From NCBI GenBank assembly GCA_025464695.1, contig JAODNQ010000127.1, positions 1 to 14,009 of the forward strand: a stretch of DNA of 14,009 nucleotides, written 5' to 3'. This DNA is from Frankiales bacterium (lineage in GTDB: Bacteria > Actinomycetota > Actinomycetes > Mycobacteriales > SCTD01). The position numbers were made by a program, and so were the translations under genes. Shown piece by piece: positions 5,939 to 13,161 of the stretch; the stretch's first letter is position 1, and the number at the start of each line of letters is the position of its first letter. The notes under the pieces were generated by a model. It did not search any database, was not told where the DNA came from, and saw only the letters and a program-made list of their open reading frames with translations.

Positions 5939-7129
5939 CAGGAGGTGCTCGGGCCACAGGTCCGGGTCGGGCTCGAACCGGACGGCCAGCCGGCCCTCGG
6001 CCAGGACCGCGCCGGCGACGGTGCAGCGGCACAGGGCGCTGGGCAGCGCGAGCACCCGCCGGTGTCCCGCGACGGTGACGACGAGCTCGTCGCCGCTGCG
6101 CGCGAGGTCGAGCTCGGAGCTGCGCGCGAGCGGCAGGGCCAGCGACAGCACGAAGCCGTCGGGAGAGCGCTCGACCCGGACGAGCTCCTCACCCGACACC
6201 GCAGCGTCGACGGGGTCGGCGTCGCCGTGCAGCTCCTGGCCGAGCGCGAGCAGGGCAGCGACCCCCACCGGCTCGCCCGACCGGTACGGCGACACAGTGA
6301 CGGGCAGCCCGCCCGCGTCGGCGGTGATGGCCTCGAGCTGGGTGGCCTGCGCGTCGGCCCACCCCTGCAGCCACGCGTCCCCGGTGCCGGAGGGGAACAC
6401 GCGGTTCGCCACGAGCCCGTCGACCCGGTACCCGTAGAGCGCGAGGCTGGTCAGCGTGCGGCGCGCCTCGGCGACGACCACGGCCTCGGGGGTCAGCACC
6501 AGCCGCACCGTGGTGGTGGGGGCGGTCAGCACCTCCCGGACCTCGGCCAGCTCGCGGTGCAGCGCCGTCACGGCGTCGAACACGTCGTCCTCGGGGACGG
6601 TGGGGCCGGCCACCCGGTGCAGCAGCGGCCGGACGGCGCGCAGGGCCCGCCGCTGGGCCGGGAAGACCTTGTCGACGTACCAGCGCAGCGCCTCGGGCAG
6701 GGCCAGCAGCCGCAGCGTCTCGCCGGTGGGCGCGCAGTCGACGACCACGAGGTCCCAGGGCCCGGTGGTGACCTGCCGGCGGACCTCGAGCAGGGCGAGG
6801 ACCTCCTCGGCGCCGGGCAGGACCGTGAGCTCCTCGGCCTGCAGCGCGTCGACGCCGGCCCGCTCGAGCAGCCCCGTCAGGTACCGCTGCACGTCCCGCC
6901 ACGACCGCTCGAACGCCGCCTGCGCGTCGACCTGCAGCCCGTACAGCCCCGGCTCGACCTCCGTCGGGACCCCGCTCAGCGGCACGCCGAACGCGTCGCC
7001 GAGGGAGTGCGCGGGGTCGGTCGACACGACCAGGACCTTGTGGCCGCGCGCCGCGGCGCACGCCGCCGTCGCTGCGGCGACGGTCGTCTTGCCGACGCCG
7101 CCCTTGCCGGTGAACAGCAGGACGCGCAC
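5924..7129 (-). CDS. ArsA/Get3-type ATPase with C-terminal HSP20-like domain
   Basis: Protein of 401 residues from a GTG at 7129 (VRVLLFTGKGGVGKTT), with GGAG just upstream. The deviant Walker A loop (FTGKGGVGKTT, residues 6-16), STDPAHSLGDAF (switch I, residues 36-47) and VVVDCAPTGETLRLLALPEALRWYVDK (switch II region) define a single ArsA/Get3 ATPase domain. From about residue 318 a beta-rich segment (ERSPDGFVLSLALPLARSSELDL, DELVVTVAGHRRVLALP, LAEGRLAVRFEPD) fits the small alpha-crystallin domain found at the end of many bacterial ArsA homologues and of Get3d. The cysteine pattern of arsenite-pump ArsA is absent, and no arsenic gene is nearby, so arsenite transport is unlikely. A role in guiding hydrophobic proteins or in stress chaperoning is inference. 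The gene lies 62 bases after the SRPBCC gene. Its stop lies in a tandem repeat. Confidence 0.88.
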   Translation of the reverse strand: MRVLLFTGKGGVGKTTVAAATAACAAARGHKVLVVSTDPAHSLGDAFGVPLSGVPTEVEPGLYGLQVDAQAAFERSWRDVQRYLTGLLERAGVDALQAEELTVLPGAEEVLALLEVRRQVTTGPWDLVVVDCAPTGETLRLLALPEALRWYVDKVFPAQRRALRAVRPLLHRVAGPTVPEDDVFDAVTALHRELAEVREVLTAPTTTVRLVLTPEAVVVAEARRTLTSLALYGYRVDGLVANRVFPSGTGDAWLQGWADAQATQLEAITADAGGLPVTVSPYRSGEPVGVAALLALGQELHGDADPVDAAVSGEELVRVERSPDGFVLSLALPLARSSELDLARSGDELVVTVAGHRRVLALPSALCRCTVAGAVLAEGRLAVRFEPDPDLWPEHLLAGLR

Positions 7130-7191
7130 GAGGCTCCGATCGTCGTCCGGGGCAGCTGCAGGGTGGGGGCGCTGAGCAGGTGGCGACGCTA

Positions 7192-7629
7192 CTAGGGCAG
7201 GGACTCGACGCGCTTCTTGAGCTCGCGCAGCGCCGTCTCGATGATCATCTTGTTGGCCTTGCGCTTCATGGGGCCGATCATCGGGATCTTCGACTCGAGG
7301 GTCAGCAGGTAGGTGACCTCCGTGCTGCCGCCGGTCTCGGTGAGCCCGTAGGAGCCCACCTGCGACTTCTGCAGCTTCGTCGGCTCGACCAGGCTCCAGG
7401 CGACGCCGTCGTCGGGGTAGGTGTAGTCCAGCGTGTAGTCGTCGCTGAAGCCGCTGGCGTTCATCGAGAAGGTGGCCCGCTTCGGCCGACCGTCCGGGAA
7501 GGTGTCGAGGACCTCGGCGCTCTTGATCTGCCCCGTCCACTCCGGGTAGGCGTGCAGGTCGCTGATCACCGCCAGCACCTTCTCGGCCGGTGCGTCGATG
7601 GTGATGCTGCTGCTGGCCTGGTCCGCCAC
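7192..7629 (-). CDS. SRPBCC-family (START-like) ligand-binding protein
   Basis: Protein of 145 residues from a GTG at 7629, preceded by a strong ribosome binding site, AGGAGG, 6 bases away. The pattern SSSITIDAPAEKVLAVISDLHAYPEWTGQIKSAEVLD at the start is the classic SRPBCC/polyketide-cyclase-like opening; the middle strands (ATFSMNASGFSDDYTLDYTY, GGSTEVTYLLTLESKIPMIG) and a long C-terminal helix (KMIIETALRELKKRVESL) complete the helix-grip fold with a hydrophobic cavity. The ligand is unknown. Its actinobacterial relatives (Rv2185c type) sit beside the same ArsA-like gene. It is the likely first gene of the transcript running into ArsA, the DUF5304-like gene and glucokinase, because a 259-base gap lies upstream. 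Confidence 0.87.
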   Translation of the reverse strand: MADQASSSITIDAPAEKVLAVISDLHAYPEWTGQIKSAEVLDTFPDGRPKRATFSMNASGFSDDYTLDYTYPDDGVAWSLVEPTKLQKSQVGSYGLTETGGSTEVTYLLTLESKIPMIGPMKRKANKMIIETALRELKKRVESLP

Positions 7630-7888
7630 GGTGCGCCTCCTGGGATCCCGTGCACGCTACCGACCACGCACCAGGCCGCGGGCGGCGCCCGCCCCGGGAG
7701 GGGCCGGTCGTCCGGGGACTGCGCGCCCGCGCGTCCCGCGCAGGGCCGCTCGTCCCGGGCTGCACCGCACAGGGCCGCTCGACCCGGTCGCTCGGCTGCT
7801 CGTCCCGGTCGCTCGGTGATCTACCGCGTCTCGTCAGCGACACGCCGTGCGGGACGACAAGACGCTGACGCTCGCGGCTGAGCCGGGC
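7630..7888. promoter_or_regulatory. Intergenic region upstream of the SRPBCC gene with direct repeats and possible -10 box
   Basis: A 259-base gap without a gene. On the minus strand TAGCGT (7659-7654) fits the actinobacterial -10 pattern TAnnnT, 24 bases before the SRPBCC start; no clear -35 box is visible. Further upstream GCTCG(T/A)CCCGG occurs three times (7748-7758, 7777-7787, 7798-7808), twice followed by TCGCTCGG. A GCCCC-GGGA-GGGGC hairpin lies at 7691-7704. An operator array is possible but not shown. Confidence 0.4.
7832..7870. repeat. 8-bp inverted repeat downstream of the zinc-ribbon membrane protein gene
   Basis: CGTCAGCG (7832-7839) and CGCTGACG (7863-7870) are perfect inverted arms around 23 bases that themselves hold CACGCCGTG (7841-7849). 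It lies about 20 bases after the stop at 7889, so a factor-assisted terminator or a protein-binding site is possible. No T-run follows. Confidence 0.45.
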
Positions 7889-8395
7889 TCAGGACAGGAG
7901 CAGGCCCAGCAGCGCGGTCAGCAGCAGCACCGCGACGACGACGGCGGCAGCGAGCCCGAGGCGCTGGGCCCGGCTCATGGCGCCGAGGTCACCGACCACG
8001 GGGAGCACCAGCAGCGGCTCCTCGGTGGCCCGCAGGGCGGACAGGAACCCGGCACCGCAGGCGGCGCAGGTGTCGCGGTCGAGCCCGTTGGCGGCACCGC
8101 AGGTGCTGCACGGCCAGCAGGCCCCCGGCGCAGCTGGGGACACCGGCGCAGCCGGTGAGGGAGCGGGCGCGGGCGCCCGCAGAGCCACCGGCGCAGCCGG
8201 TGAGGACGCAGGCGCGGGCGCCTGCACAGACAGCACAGCCGGCGCGGGCGTCTGCACAGGCAGCAGCGCGGGCGCGGGCGCCCGCAGGTCGGCGTAGCAC
8301 TGGGTGCACCAGGGCGCGTCGGGGCGCACGGCCGCGGAGCACCCGGGGCAGCGGGTGCGCTCGGCGGTGCCGGGGCTGTCGAGGTCGGGTCCCAC
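7889..8395 (-). CDS. Double zinc-ribbon protein with C-terminal membrane anchor
   Basis: Protein of 168 residues from a GTG at 8395 (VGPDLDSPGTAERTRCPGC). A first zinc ribbon uses Cys16/Cys19 and Cys30/Cys33 (RCPGCSAAVRPDAPWCTQC). An Ala/Pro linker of about 55 residues with repeated PAPA and SPAAPV follows, then a second four-cysteine cluster at about 93-120 (CWPCSTCGAANGLDRDTCAACGAGF), and a single hydrophobic helix at the very end (RLGLAAAVVVAVLLLTALLGLLLS) with no residues beyond it. No signal peptide is seen, so the topology is that of a tail-anchored protein with the zinc domains in the cytoplasm. It occupies the place of Rv2186c next to fadD15 in mycobacteria (position only, no homology claimed). 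The start is uncertain: AGGA lies too close to it, and the upstream frame is open. The function is unknown. Confidence 0.75.
   Translation of the reverse strand: MGPDLDSPGTAERTRCPGCSAAVRPDAPWCTQCYADLRAPAPALLPVQTPAPAVLSVQAPAPASSPAAPVALRAPAPAPSPAAPVSPAAPGACWPCSTCGAANGLDRDTCAACGAGFLSALRATEEPLLVLPVVGDLGAMSRAQRLGLAAAVVVAVLLLTALLGLLLS
8140..8285. repeat. Nested repeats in the Ala/Pro linker
   Basis: CACCGGCGCAGCCGGTGAGG occurs identically at 8141-8160 and 8186-8205 (45 bases apart), each holding a 7-bp hairpin CACCGGC-GCA-GCCGGTG. The perfect palindrome GCGGGCGCCCGC occurs at 8169-8180 and 8274-8285. The units stay in frame and encode the linker's Ala/Pro blocks, pointing to growth by in-frame duplication. 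Confidence 0.7.
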
Positions 8396-8407
8396 GTCCT
8401 GTCGTTC

Positions 8408-8420
8408 GGCAGGTCCTGCC
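8408..8420. promoter_or_regulatory. Inverted repeat GGCAGGTCCTGCC in the divergent promoter region
   Basis: Two perfect 6-bp arms around one base lie between the divergent zinc-ribbon gene (start 8395) and the acyl-CoA ligase gene (start 8518). The compact symmetry is that of a dimeric repressor operator. No regulator gene is visible in the window, so the binding protein is unknown. Confidence 0.4.
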
Positions 8421-8461
8421 CGCCCCTGAACCGGAGCGCGGTGAGGCCGTGCGCGCGGGGG

Positions 8462-8467
8462 TACGTT
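8462..8467 (+). promoter_or_regulatory. Possible -10 box of the acyl-CoA ligase gene
   Basis: TACGTT fits TAnnnT, is the most AT-rich spot of the intergenic region and lies 50 bases before the GTG start. No good -35 element is found at the usual distance, so this is tentative. Confidence 0.3.
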
Positions 8468-8517
8468 GCCCCGCGGCCGATCCCCCGCGGCCCCCGCCGC
8501 TCCCCGAGGAGTCCCCC

Positions 8518-10299
8518 GTGCAGGAGTACACCTCCGCCGCCGCTGTCGACATCGCGCCCGACAGCTCCCTCGCGGACGCCGTCGCCGCGAACGCCCGCAC
8601 GGCACCCGACGACGTCGTGTTCACCCGCCGGGTCGACGGCCGCTGGACCCCCGTCACCGCCAAGGAGTTCGCCTCCGAGGTGACCGCCCTCGCGGCCGGC
8701 CTCGTCGCCGCCGGGGTGGGGCAGGGCGACCGGGTGGGCCTCATGAGCAAGACCCGCTACGAGTGGACCCTCGTCGACTACGCCGTGTGGGCCGCCGGCG
8801 CCGTCACGGTCCCCGTCTACGAGACGAGCTCCTCCGAGCAGGTGGCCTGGAACCTCGGCGACTCCGGCGCGGTCGCCGTGATCGTCGAGAGCGCCGCCCA
8901 CCAGGCCCAGCTCGACGAGGTCCGGGCCCAGCTGCCGGACCTCAAGGCGTCGTGGCAGATCGACGCCGGCGGCCTCGAGGAGCTGGCGGCCGCGGGCCGG
9001 GAGGTCCCGGAGTCGGCACTGGCCGAGCGTCGCGCCGGCGTCACCACCGACAGCCTCGCCACGATCATCTACACGAGCGGCACCACAGGCCGGCCCAAGG
9101 GCTGCGAGCTCACGCACGGCAACCTGCTGGCGGTCGCCCGGTCGGCCGCGGCAGTCCTGCCGCAGCTGTTCACCGCCGAGGGCTCGACGCTGCTGTTCCT
9201 GCCGCTGGCCCACGTCTTCGCCCGCTTCGTGCAGGTCACCTGCGTCGAGACCCGGGTCAAGATGGGGCACACCAGCGACATCAAGAACCTGCTGGCCGAC
9301 TTCGCGACGTTCCAGCCCACCTTCATCCTGTCGGTCCCGCGGGTCTTCGAGAAGGTCTACAACTCGGCCCGGCAGAAGGCGCACGGCGACGGCAAGGGCG
9401 CCATCTTCGACCGCGCCGAGAAGGCCGCGATCGCCTACAGCGAGGCCCTCGACAGCGGTGGCGCCAGCCTGCCGCTCCGGCTCCAGCACGCCCTGTTCGA
9501 CAAGCTCGTCTACAGCCGCCTGCGCGCTGCGATGGGCGGCAAGGTCGAGTACGCCTTCTCGGGCGGCGCCCCGCTCGGCGCCCGGCTCGGGCACTTCTTC
9601 CGCGGCATCGGGGTGACGATCTGCGAGGGCTACGGCCTGACCGAGACGTCGGCGCCCACCACCATCAGCACTCCGCAGAGCATGCGCATCGGCACCGTCG
9701 GCCGCCCCGGCCCCGGCGTCAGCCTGCGGATCGAGGACGACGGCGAGGTACTGGTCAACGGTCCGCACGTGTTCGCCGGCTACTGGCACAACGACGCCGC
9801 GACGGCGGAGGCGCTGTCGGACGGCTGGTTCCGGACCGGCGACATCGGCGAGCTCGACGCCGAGGGCTTCCTGCGCATCACCGGGCGCAAGAAGGAGCTG
9901 CTGGTCACGGCCGGCGGCAAGAACGTCGCCCCGGCCGTGCTCGAGGACCGGCTGCGCGCGCACGCCCTCGTCGACCAGTGCATCGTCGTCGGCGACCAGA
10001 AGCCGTTCATCGCCTGCCTGGTCACCCTCGACGCCGACGCCCTCAAGCAGTGGCGCGGCAGGGAGGTCTCCCTGGAGGAGGCAGCCACCGACCCCGAGGT
10101 GCTCGCCGAGGTGCAGAAGGCCGTGGACGACGCCAACAAGGCGGTGTCCAAGGCCGAGGCCATCCGGAAGTTCGCCGTCCTGCCGGTGGAGTGGAACGAG
10201 GAGGGCGGCCAGCTCACGCCGTCGCTCAAGCTGAAGCGCTCGGTCGTCATGAAGGAGTTCGCCGACGAGGTCGAGGGCCTGTACTCCGGCGGCCGGTGA
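8518..10299 (+). CDS. fadD15: Long-chain fatty acid-CoA ligase (AMP-forming), FadD15 type
   Basis: Protein of 593 residues from a GTG at 8518, preceded by GAGGAG. It activates long-chain fatty acids with ATP to acyl-AMP and then acyl-CoA. The adenylate-forming core motifs are complete: IIYTSGTTGRPKGCELTHGN from residue 183, FSGGAPLGARLGHFF, YGLTET from residue 372, the ribose-binding Asp442 in GWFRTGDIGEL, GRKKELLVTAGGKNVAP from about 456 (hinge), and the catalytic lysine in LTPSLKLKRS (about 571). The length and the AGGKNVAP and LTPSLKLKR forms fit the long-chain (FadD15/FAA1-like) group, not short-chain or peptide-synthetase-like members. The neighbouring PimB'-type gene matches the FadD15-PimB' pairing of mycobacteria. 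It probably feeds acyl chains to lipid synthesis or degradation; the chain length is not readable from sequence. Confidence 0.93.
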   Translation: MQEYTSAAAVDIAPDSSLADAVAANARTAPDDVVFTRRVDGRWTPVTAKEFASEVTALAAGLVAAGVGQGDRVGLMSKTRYEWTLVDYAVWAAGAVTVPVYETSSSEQVAWNLGDSGAVAVIVESAAHQAQLDEVRAQLPDLKASWQIDAGGLEELAAAGREVPESALAERRAGVTTDSLATIIYTSGTTGRPKGCELTHGNLLAVARSAAAVLPQLFTAEGSTLLFLPLAHVFARFVQVTCVETRVKMGHTSDIKNLLADFATFQPTFILSVPRVFEKVYNSARQKAHGDGKGAIFDRAEKAAIAYSEALDSGGASLPLRLQHALFDKLVYSRLRAAMGGKVEYAFSGGAPLGARLGHFFRGIGVTICEGYGLTETSAPTTISTPQSMRIGTVGRPGPGVSLRIEDDGEVLVNGPHVFAGYWHNDAATAEALSDGWFRTGDIGELDAEGFLRITGRKKELLVTAGGKNVAPAVLEDRLRAHALVDQCIVVGDQKPFIACLVTLDADALKQWRGREVSLEEAATDPEVLAEVQKAVDDANKAVSKAEAIRKFAVLPVEWNEEGGQLTPSLKLKRSVVMKEFADEVEGLYSGGR

Positions 10300-10335
10300 G
10301 CTGAACCCCGGCCGTCCGCCTGCCGAAGGACGACT

Positions 10336-11043
10336 GTGGAACCCGTGCTGCAGGCCGCGGGCCTCGTCGTCGACTTCGGGTCGGTGCACGCGGTCGCGTG
10401 GTTCGACCTGTCGGTCGGGGCCGGGCGCAGCGTCGCCCTCGTCGGGCGCAACGGGGCGGGCAAGAGCACGACGATGCGCGTCCTGGCCGGGGTGCTCCCG
10501 CCCAGCAGCGGCACGGTCCGGGTCGGGGGCATCGACGCCGCAGAGGACCCTGCCGGCGTGCGCGCCGTCGTCGGCTACTGCCCGGACGTCGGGGGCCTGG
10601 TGCCCCGGGCGACGCCGTGGGAGCACCTGCAGCTCGCCGCCAGGCTCCGCGGCCTGCGCCCCGGCTGGGAGGACCGCGCCCGTGAGCTGCTGGCCGCCTT
10701 CGACCTCGAGGGCGCGTCCGACCGCATCACCTCCGGCTTCTCCCACGGGATGAGCCGCCGCCTGTCGGTCCTGCTCGCCGCCTTCCACGAGCCGCGGCTG
10801 CTCCTGCTCGACGAGCCGTTCGACGGCGTCGACCCGCTCGGCGTCGACGCCACGCTCGACGTCGTCCGGCGCGCGCGCGCCACCGGAGCGGCGGTCCTGG
10901 TCAGCACCCACCTGCTCCACCTCGCGGTCGAGGCGTGCGAGGAGGCGGTCGTGCTGCGCGGCGGCCGGGTGGTCGGGGCGGCACCGGCGTCCGAGCTCGG
11001 GGGCGACGGCGGCCGGGAGCGGTACCGCGCGCTGATCGCGTGA
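10336..11043 (+). CDS. ABC transporter ATP-binding protein
   Basis: Protein of 235 residues from a GTG at 10336, with AAGGA 5 bases upstream and 36 bases after the ligase gene. It has Walker A GRNGAGKST (residues 37-45), a Q-loop-position GYCPD where Gln is replaced by Asp as in several ABC-2 type exporters, an altered signature FSHGMSRR (from 135) in place of LSGGQ, Walker B LLLLDEPFDGVDP (Asp159-Glu160) and the H-loop His192 in STHLL. All catalytic residues are present, so it should hydrolyse ATP. It overlaps the membrane-protein gene by 4 bases (GTGA) and together they form an ABC-2-like transporter, probably an exporter. The substrate is unknown. Confidence 0.9.
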   Translation: MEPVLQAAGLVVDFGSVHAVAWFDLSVGAGRSVALVGRNGAGKSTTMRVLAGVLPPSSGTVRVGGIDAAEDPAGVRAVVGYCPDVGGLVPRATPWEHLQLAARLRGLRPGWEDRARELLAAFDLEGASDRITSGFSHGMSRRLSVLLAAFHEPRLLLLDEPFDGVDPLGVDATLDVVRRARATGAAVLVSTHLLHLAVEACEEAVVLRGGRVVGAAPASELGGDGGRERYRALIA

Positions 11044-12554
11044 GCGCCGGCACGCCGACGACGGCGCAGCTGGGGGCCCTGTTCGGGCTGCGCTGGCAGA
11101 TGGTCCGCAGCCGGCCCGCGCGGCTCGCCCTGCCCGTCGCCGTCGCCGTCGTCCTCGGACTGCTGGTCGCCGCGGCCAGCACGGCCGGGCAGCTCACCGC
11201 CCCCGCCCTGGCCACCGCCCTCGACCTCGCGCCGCAGGCCTTCCTCGGCTTCGGCGTTCTCGCCGTCATCGCCCCGCTGACCGCGGGGGGCGGGAACGAG
11301 GTCGTGCCCCCCGACCAGCTGGTCGCCTACCCCGTCCGCCCGTCCACGCAGTTCGTCGGCGGCCTGGCGCTCGCTCCCGCCAACCTCGTCTGGGTCGTCC
11401 AGCTGCTCGTGCTGGTCGCGGAGACCAGCTGCCTGGCCCGTGGCGGAGCGGCGGCCCCTGCCGCCTTGACCACGGCCGCGTACGTCGGCTGCCTCACGGT
11501 GCTCGGGCAGGCCCTGGCCTGGACCGTGGTGGGGCTGCGGCAGACCCGCGGCGGCCGGCGGGCGGTCACCGCCGTGGGCGTCACGCTGCTGCTGGCCGCC
11601 CTGGCCGTCGTCCGGCTGGGCCTCGGCGACGCGGCACTCGCCCGCACGCCCACCCGCACCGTCGTGGCCGGCGTCCGGGCGGGAGCCGAGGGCGACCTCG
11701 CCCGCTGGACCGTCACCACCGGCGCCCTGCTCGGGCTCGTCGTCGTGGGCGTCTGGGCGGGGTCGCGTGCCTGCGCGTGGTCCCTGCGCCGCCCCGGCGA
11801 CGCCACCACCGTTCCGGCCTCGCGCACCCTCCCCCGCTCGCCGCTGCGGTCGAGCCCGCTGCGCCAGCTGGTCGCGCTCGACCGCCGGAGCGTCTGGCGG
11901 GCTCCCGCCCTGCGCCGGGGCGGGCTGGTCCTCGCGCTGCTGCCCGGCGTCCTCGCCGCCGGCGCCGAGGTCCCGTGGTCGTCGCTGATCGTGCTGCCCG
12001 GGCTGGTGGCCGCCGGTGCCGGGCTGCTGTTCGGGGTCAACGCGTTCTGCCTCGACGGCTCGGGCGCGCTGTGGATCGCCTCGCTGCCGGTCGACCCGCG
12101 CCTGGTCGCCCGCGCCAAGGCCCTCGTGCTGGGCGAGACCGTGCTGGGGGCCGTCGTCGTGGCCGCGCTGTCCGGCTCGGTCCGGGCGCCCGGCACACCG
12201 ACCCGCGCCGAGCTCGTCGCCCTGGTGGTGAGCGGCCTGACCTGCACCGCCGTCGTCGTCGCCGGCTGCCTGTCGTCGTCGGTGCGCCGCCCGCACCGCG
12301 CCGACCTGCAGGGCCCGCGCGACGCCGTCGCCCCGCCCGGAGCGCTCGCGCTGGCCTCCGCCCGGCTGGCCGTCCCGACGGCGCTGGTGGGCGTGGTGCT
12401 CGAGTCCGCCTCCGCGACCGGTGTCGTGGGGCTCGCACCCGCGCTGGCCCTGCCCGTGCTGCTGCTGTGCGCGCTGTCGGTGCGCCGCAGCCTGCGGCGG
12501 TGGGCCGACCCGGTCGCCCGGGCCCGCATCGTGCAGGTCGTCAGCGCCGGCTGA
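11040..12554 (+). CDS. ABC transporter integral membrane subunit (ABC-2-like)
   Basis: Protein of 504 residues from a GTG at 11040 that overlaps the ATPase stop as GTGA, which implies coupled translation. It begins VSAGTPTTAQLGALFGLRWQMVRS, a cytoplasmic amphipathic start, and then has about ten or more hydrophobic segments (for example LALPVAVAVVLGLLVAA, AVTAVGVTLLLAALAVV, GALLGLVVVGVWAG, LIVLPGLVAAGAGLLFGV, VGLAPALALPVLLLCAL), with the two halves separated by a basic loop. There is no ATPase domain, signal peptide or binding-protein motif. The LFGLRWQMVRSRPARLAL opening is typical of large actinobacterial ABC-2-type permeases. The substrate is unknown. The end overlaps the convergent HAD gene by 14 bases. 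Confidence 0.85.
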   Translation: MSAGTPTTAQLGALFGLRWQMVRSRPARLALPVAVAVVLGLLVAAASTAGQLTAPALATALDLAPQAFLGFGVLAVIAPLTAGGGNEVVPPDQLVAYPVRPSTQFVGGLALAPANLVWVVQLLVLVAETSCLARGGAAAPAALTTAAYVGCLTVLGQALAWTVVGLRQTRGGRRAVTAVGVTLLLAALAVVRLGLGDAALARTPTRTVVAGVRAGAEGDLARWTVTTGALLGLVVVGVWAGSRACAWSLRRPGDATTVPASRTLPRSPLRSSPLRQLVALDRRSVWRAPALRRGGLVLALLPGVLAAGAEVPWSSLIVLPGLVAAGAGLLFGVNAFCLDGSGALWIASLPVDPRLVARAKALVLGETVLGAVVVAALSGSVRAPGTPTRAELVALVVSGLTCTAVVVAGCLSSSVRRPHRADLQGPRDAVAPPGALALASARLAVPTALVGVVLESASATGVVGLAPALALPVLLLCALSVRRSLRRWADPVARARIVQVVSAG

Positions 12555-13161
12555 GCCTGCCGACGGTGAGGGCCTCGAGGTCGACCTCGAGGAGGCTGCC
12601 CACCCGGAGGTCGGCGTGCGACAGGTCCTGGCCCGCGGTCACCGGCCCGGGCACCGCCAGCACCGGCAGCCCCGCCGCGCGGGCCGCCGTCACCCCGTTC
12701 GCGGAGTCCTCCACGGCTACGGCGTCGCTCGTGCCGAGCCGGCGCAGCGCCTCCTCGTAGAGGTCGGGCGCGGGCTTGGCCCGCGGCGCGTCCTCACGGG
12801 TCACGACGAGCTCGAGCGCCGGCAGCAGCCCGAGGCGGTCGAGGTGCGGCACGACCCAGTCCCGCGGCGACGACGAGACGACGGCGAACCGGCCGGGCAG
12901 GGCCAGCAGCTCGACCACGCCCTCGCGGACCTCCAGCGCGTGCACCAGCTCCAGCTCGCGGGCCCGCCGGCGGTCCGGGTCGAACGCCTCGCCGAGCAGG
13001 GCCGCCCAGTCGTGGCCGAGGCCGTGCCCGCCCACCCCGGCGATCCACCGCTCGCGGTCGAGCACGTGCCCGTGCGCGAGGTAGCTCTCCTCCCAGGACC
13101 GGAGGTGGCTGGACTCGCTGTCGAGCAGCGTCCCGTCGAAGTCGAGCAGCACGGCGGTCAC
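12541..13161 (-). CDS. HAD-superfamily hydrolase, beta-phosphoglucomutase/phosphatase-like
   Basis: Protein of 206 residues from a GTG at 13161 (VTAVLLDFDGTLLDSE). The four HAD motifs are present: nucleophile and acid Asp7/Asp9 in DFDGTLLDS, the serine in FAVVSSSPRDW, the lysine in APRAKPAPDLYEEALRRLG, and the acidic pair region VEDSANGVTAARAAG. The helical stretch between motifs I and II (about 15-90) is a C1 cap, placing it in subfamily IA with small-molecule phosphatases and phosphoglucomutases. The substrate is unknown. It overlaps the stop of the mannosyltransferase by 4 bases (GTGA), so it is probably translated after it, and GGAGG lies 4 bases upstream of the GTG. A role in sugar-phosphate turnover beside mannolipid synthesis is inference. 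Confidence 0.87.
   Translation of the reverse strand: MTAVLLDFDGTLLDSESSHLRSWEESYLAHGHVLDRERWIAGVGGHGLGHDWAALLGEAFDPDRRRARELELVHALEVREGVVELLALPGRFAVVSSSPRDWVVPHLDRLGLLPALELVVTREDAPRAKPAPDLYEEALRRLGTSDAVAVEDSANGVTAARAAGLPVLAVPGPVTAGQDLSHADLRVGSLLEVDLEALTVGRLSRR

Noticed and set aside
5924..7129. Arsenite-efflux ATPase
   Set aside because: There is one ATPase domain, no arsenite-binding cysteine pattern, and no arsB, arsC or arsR nearby.
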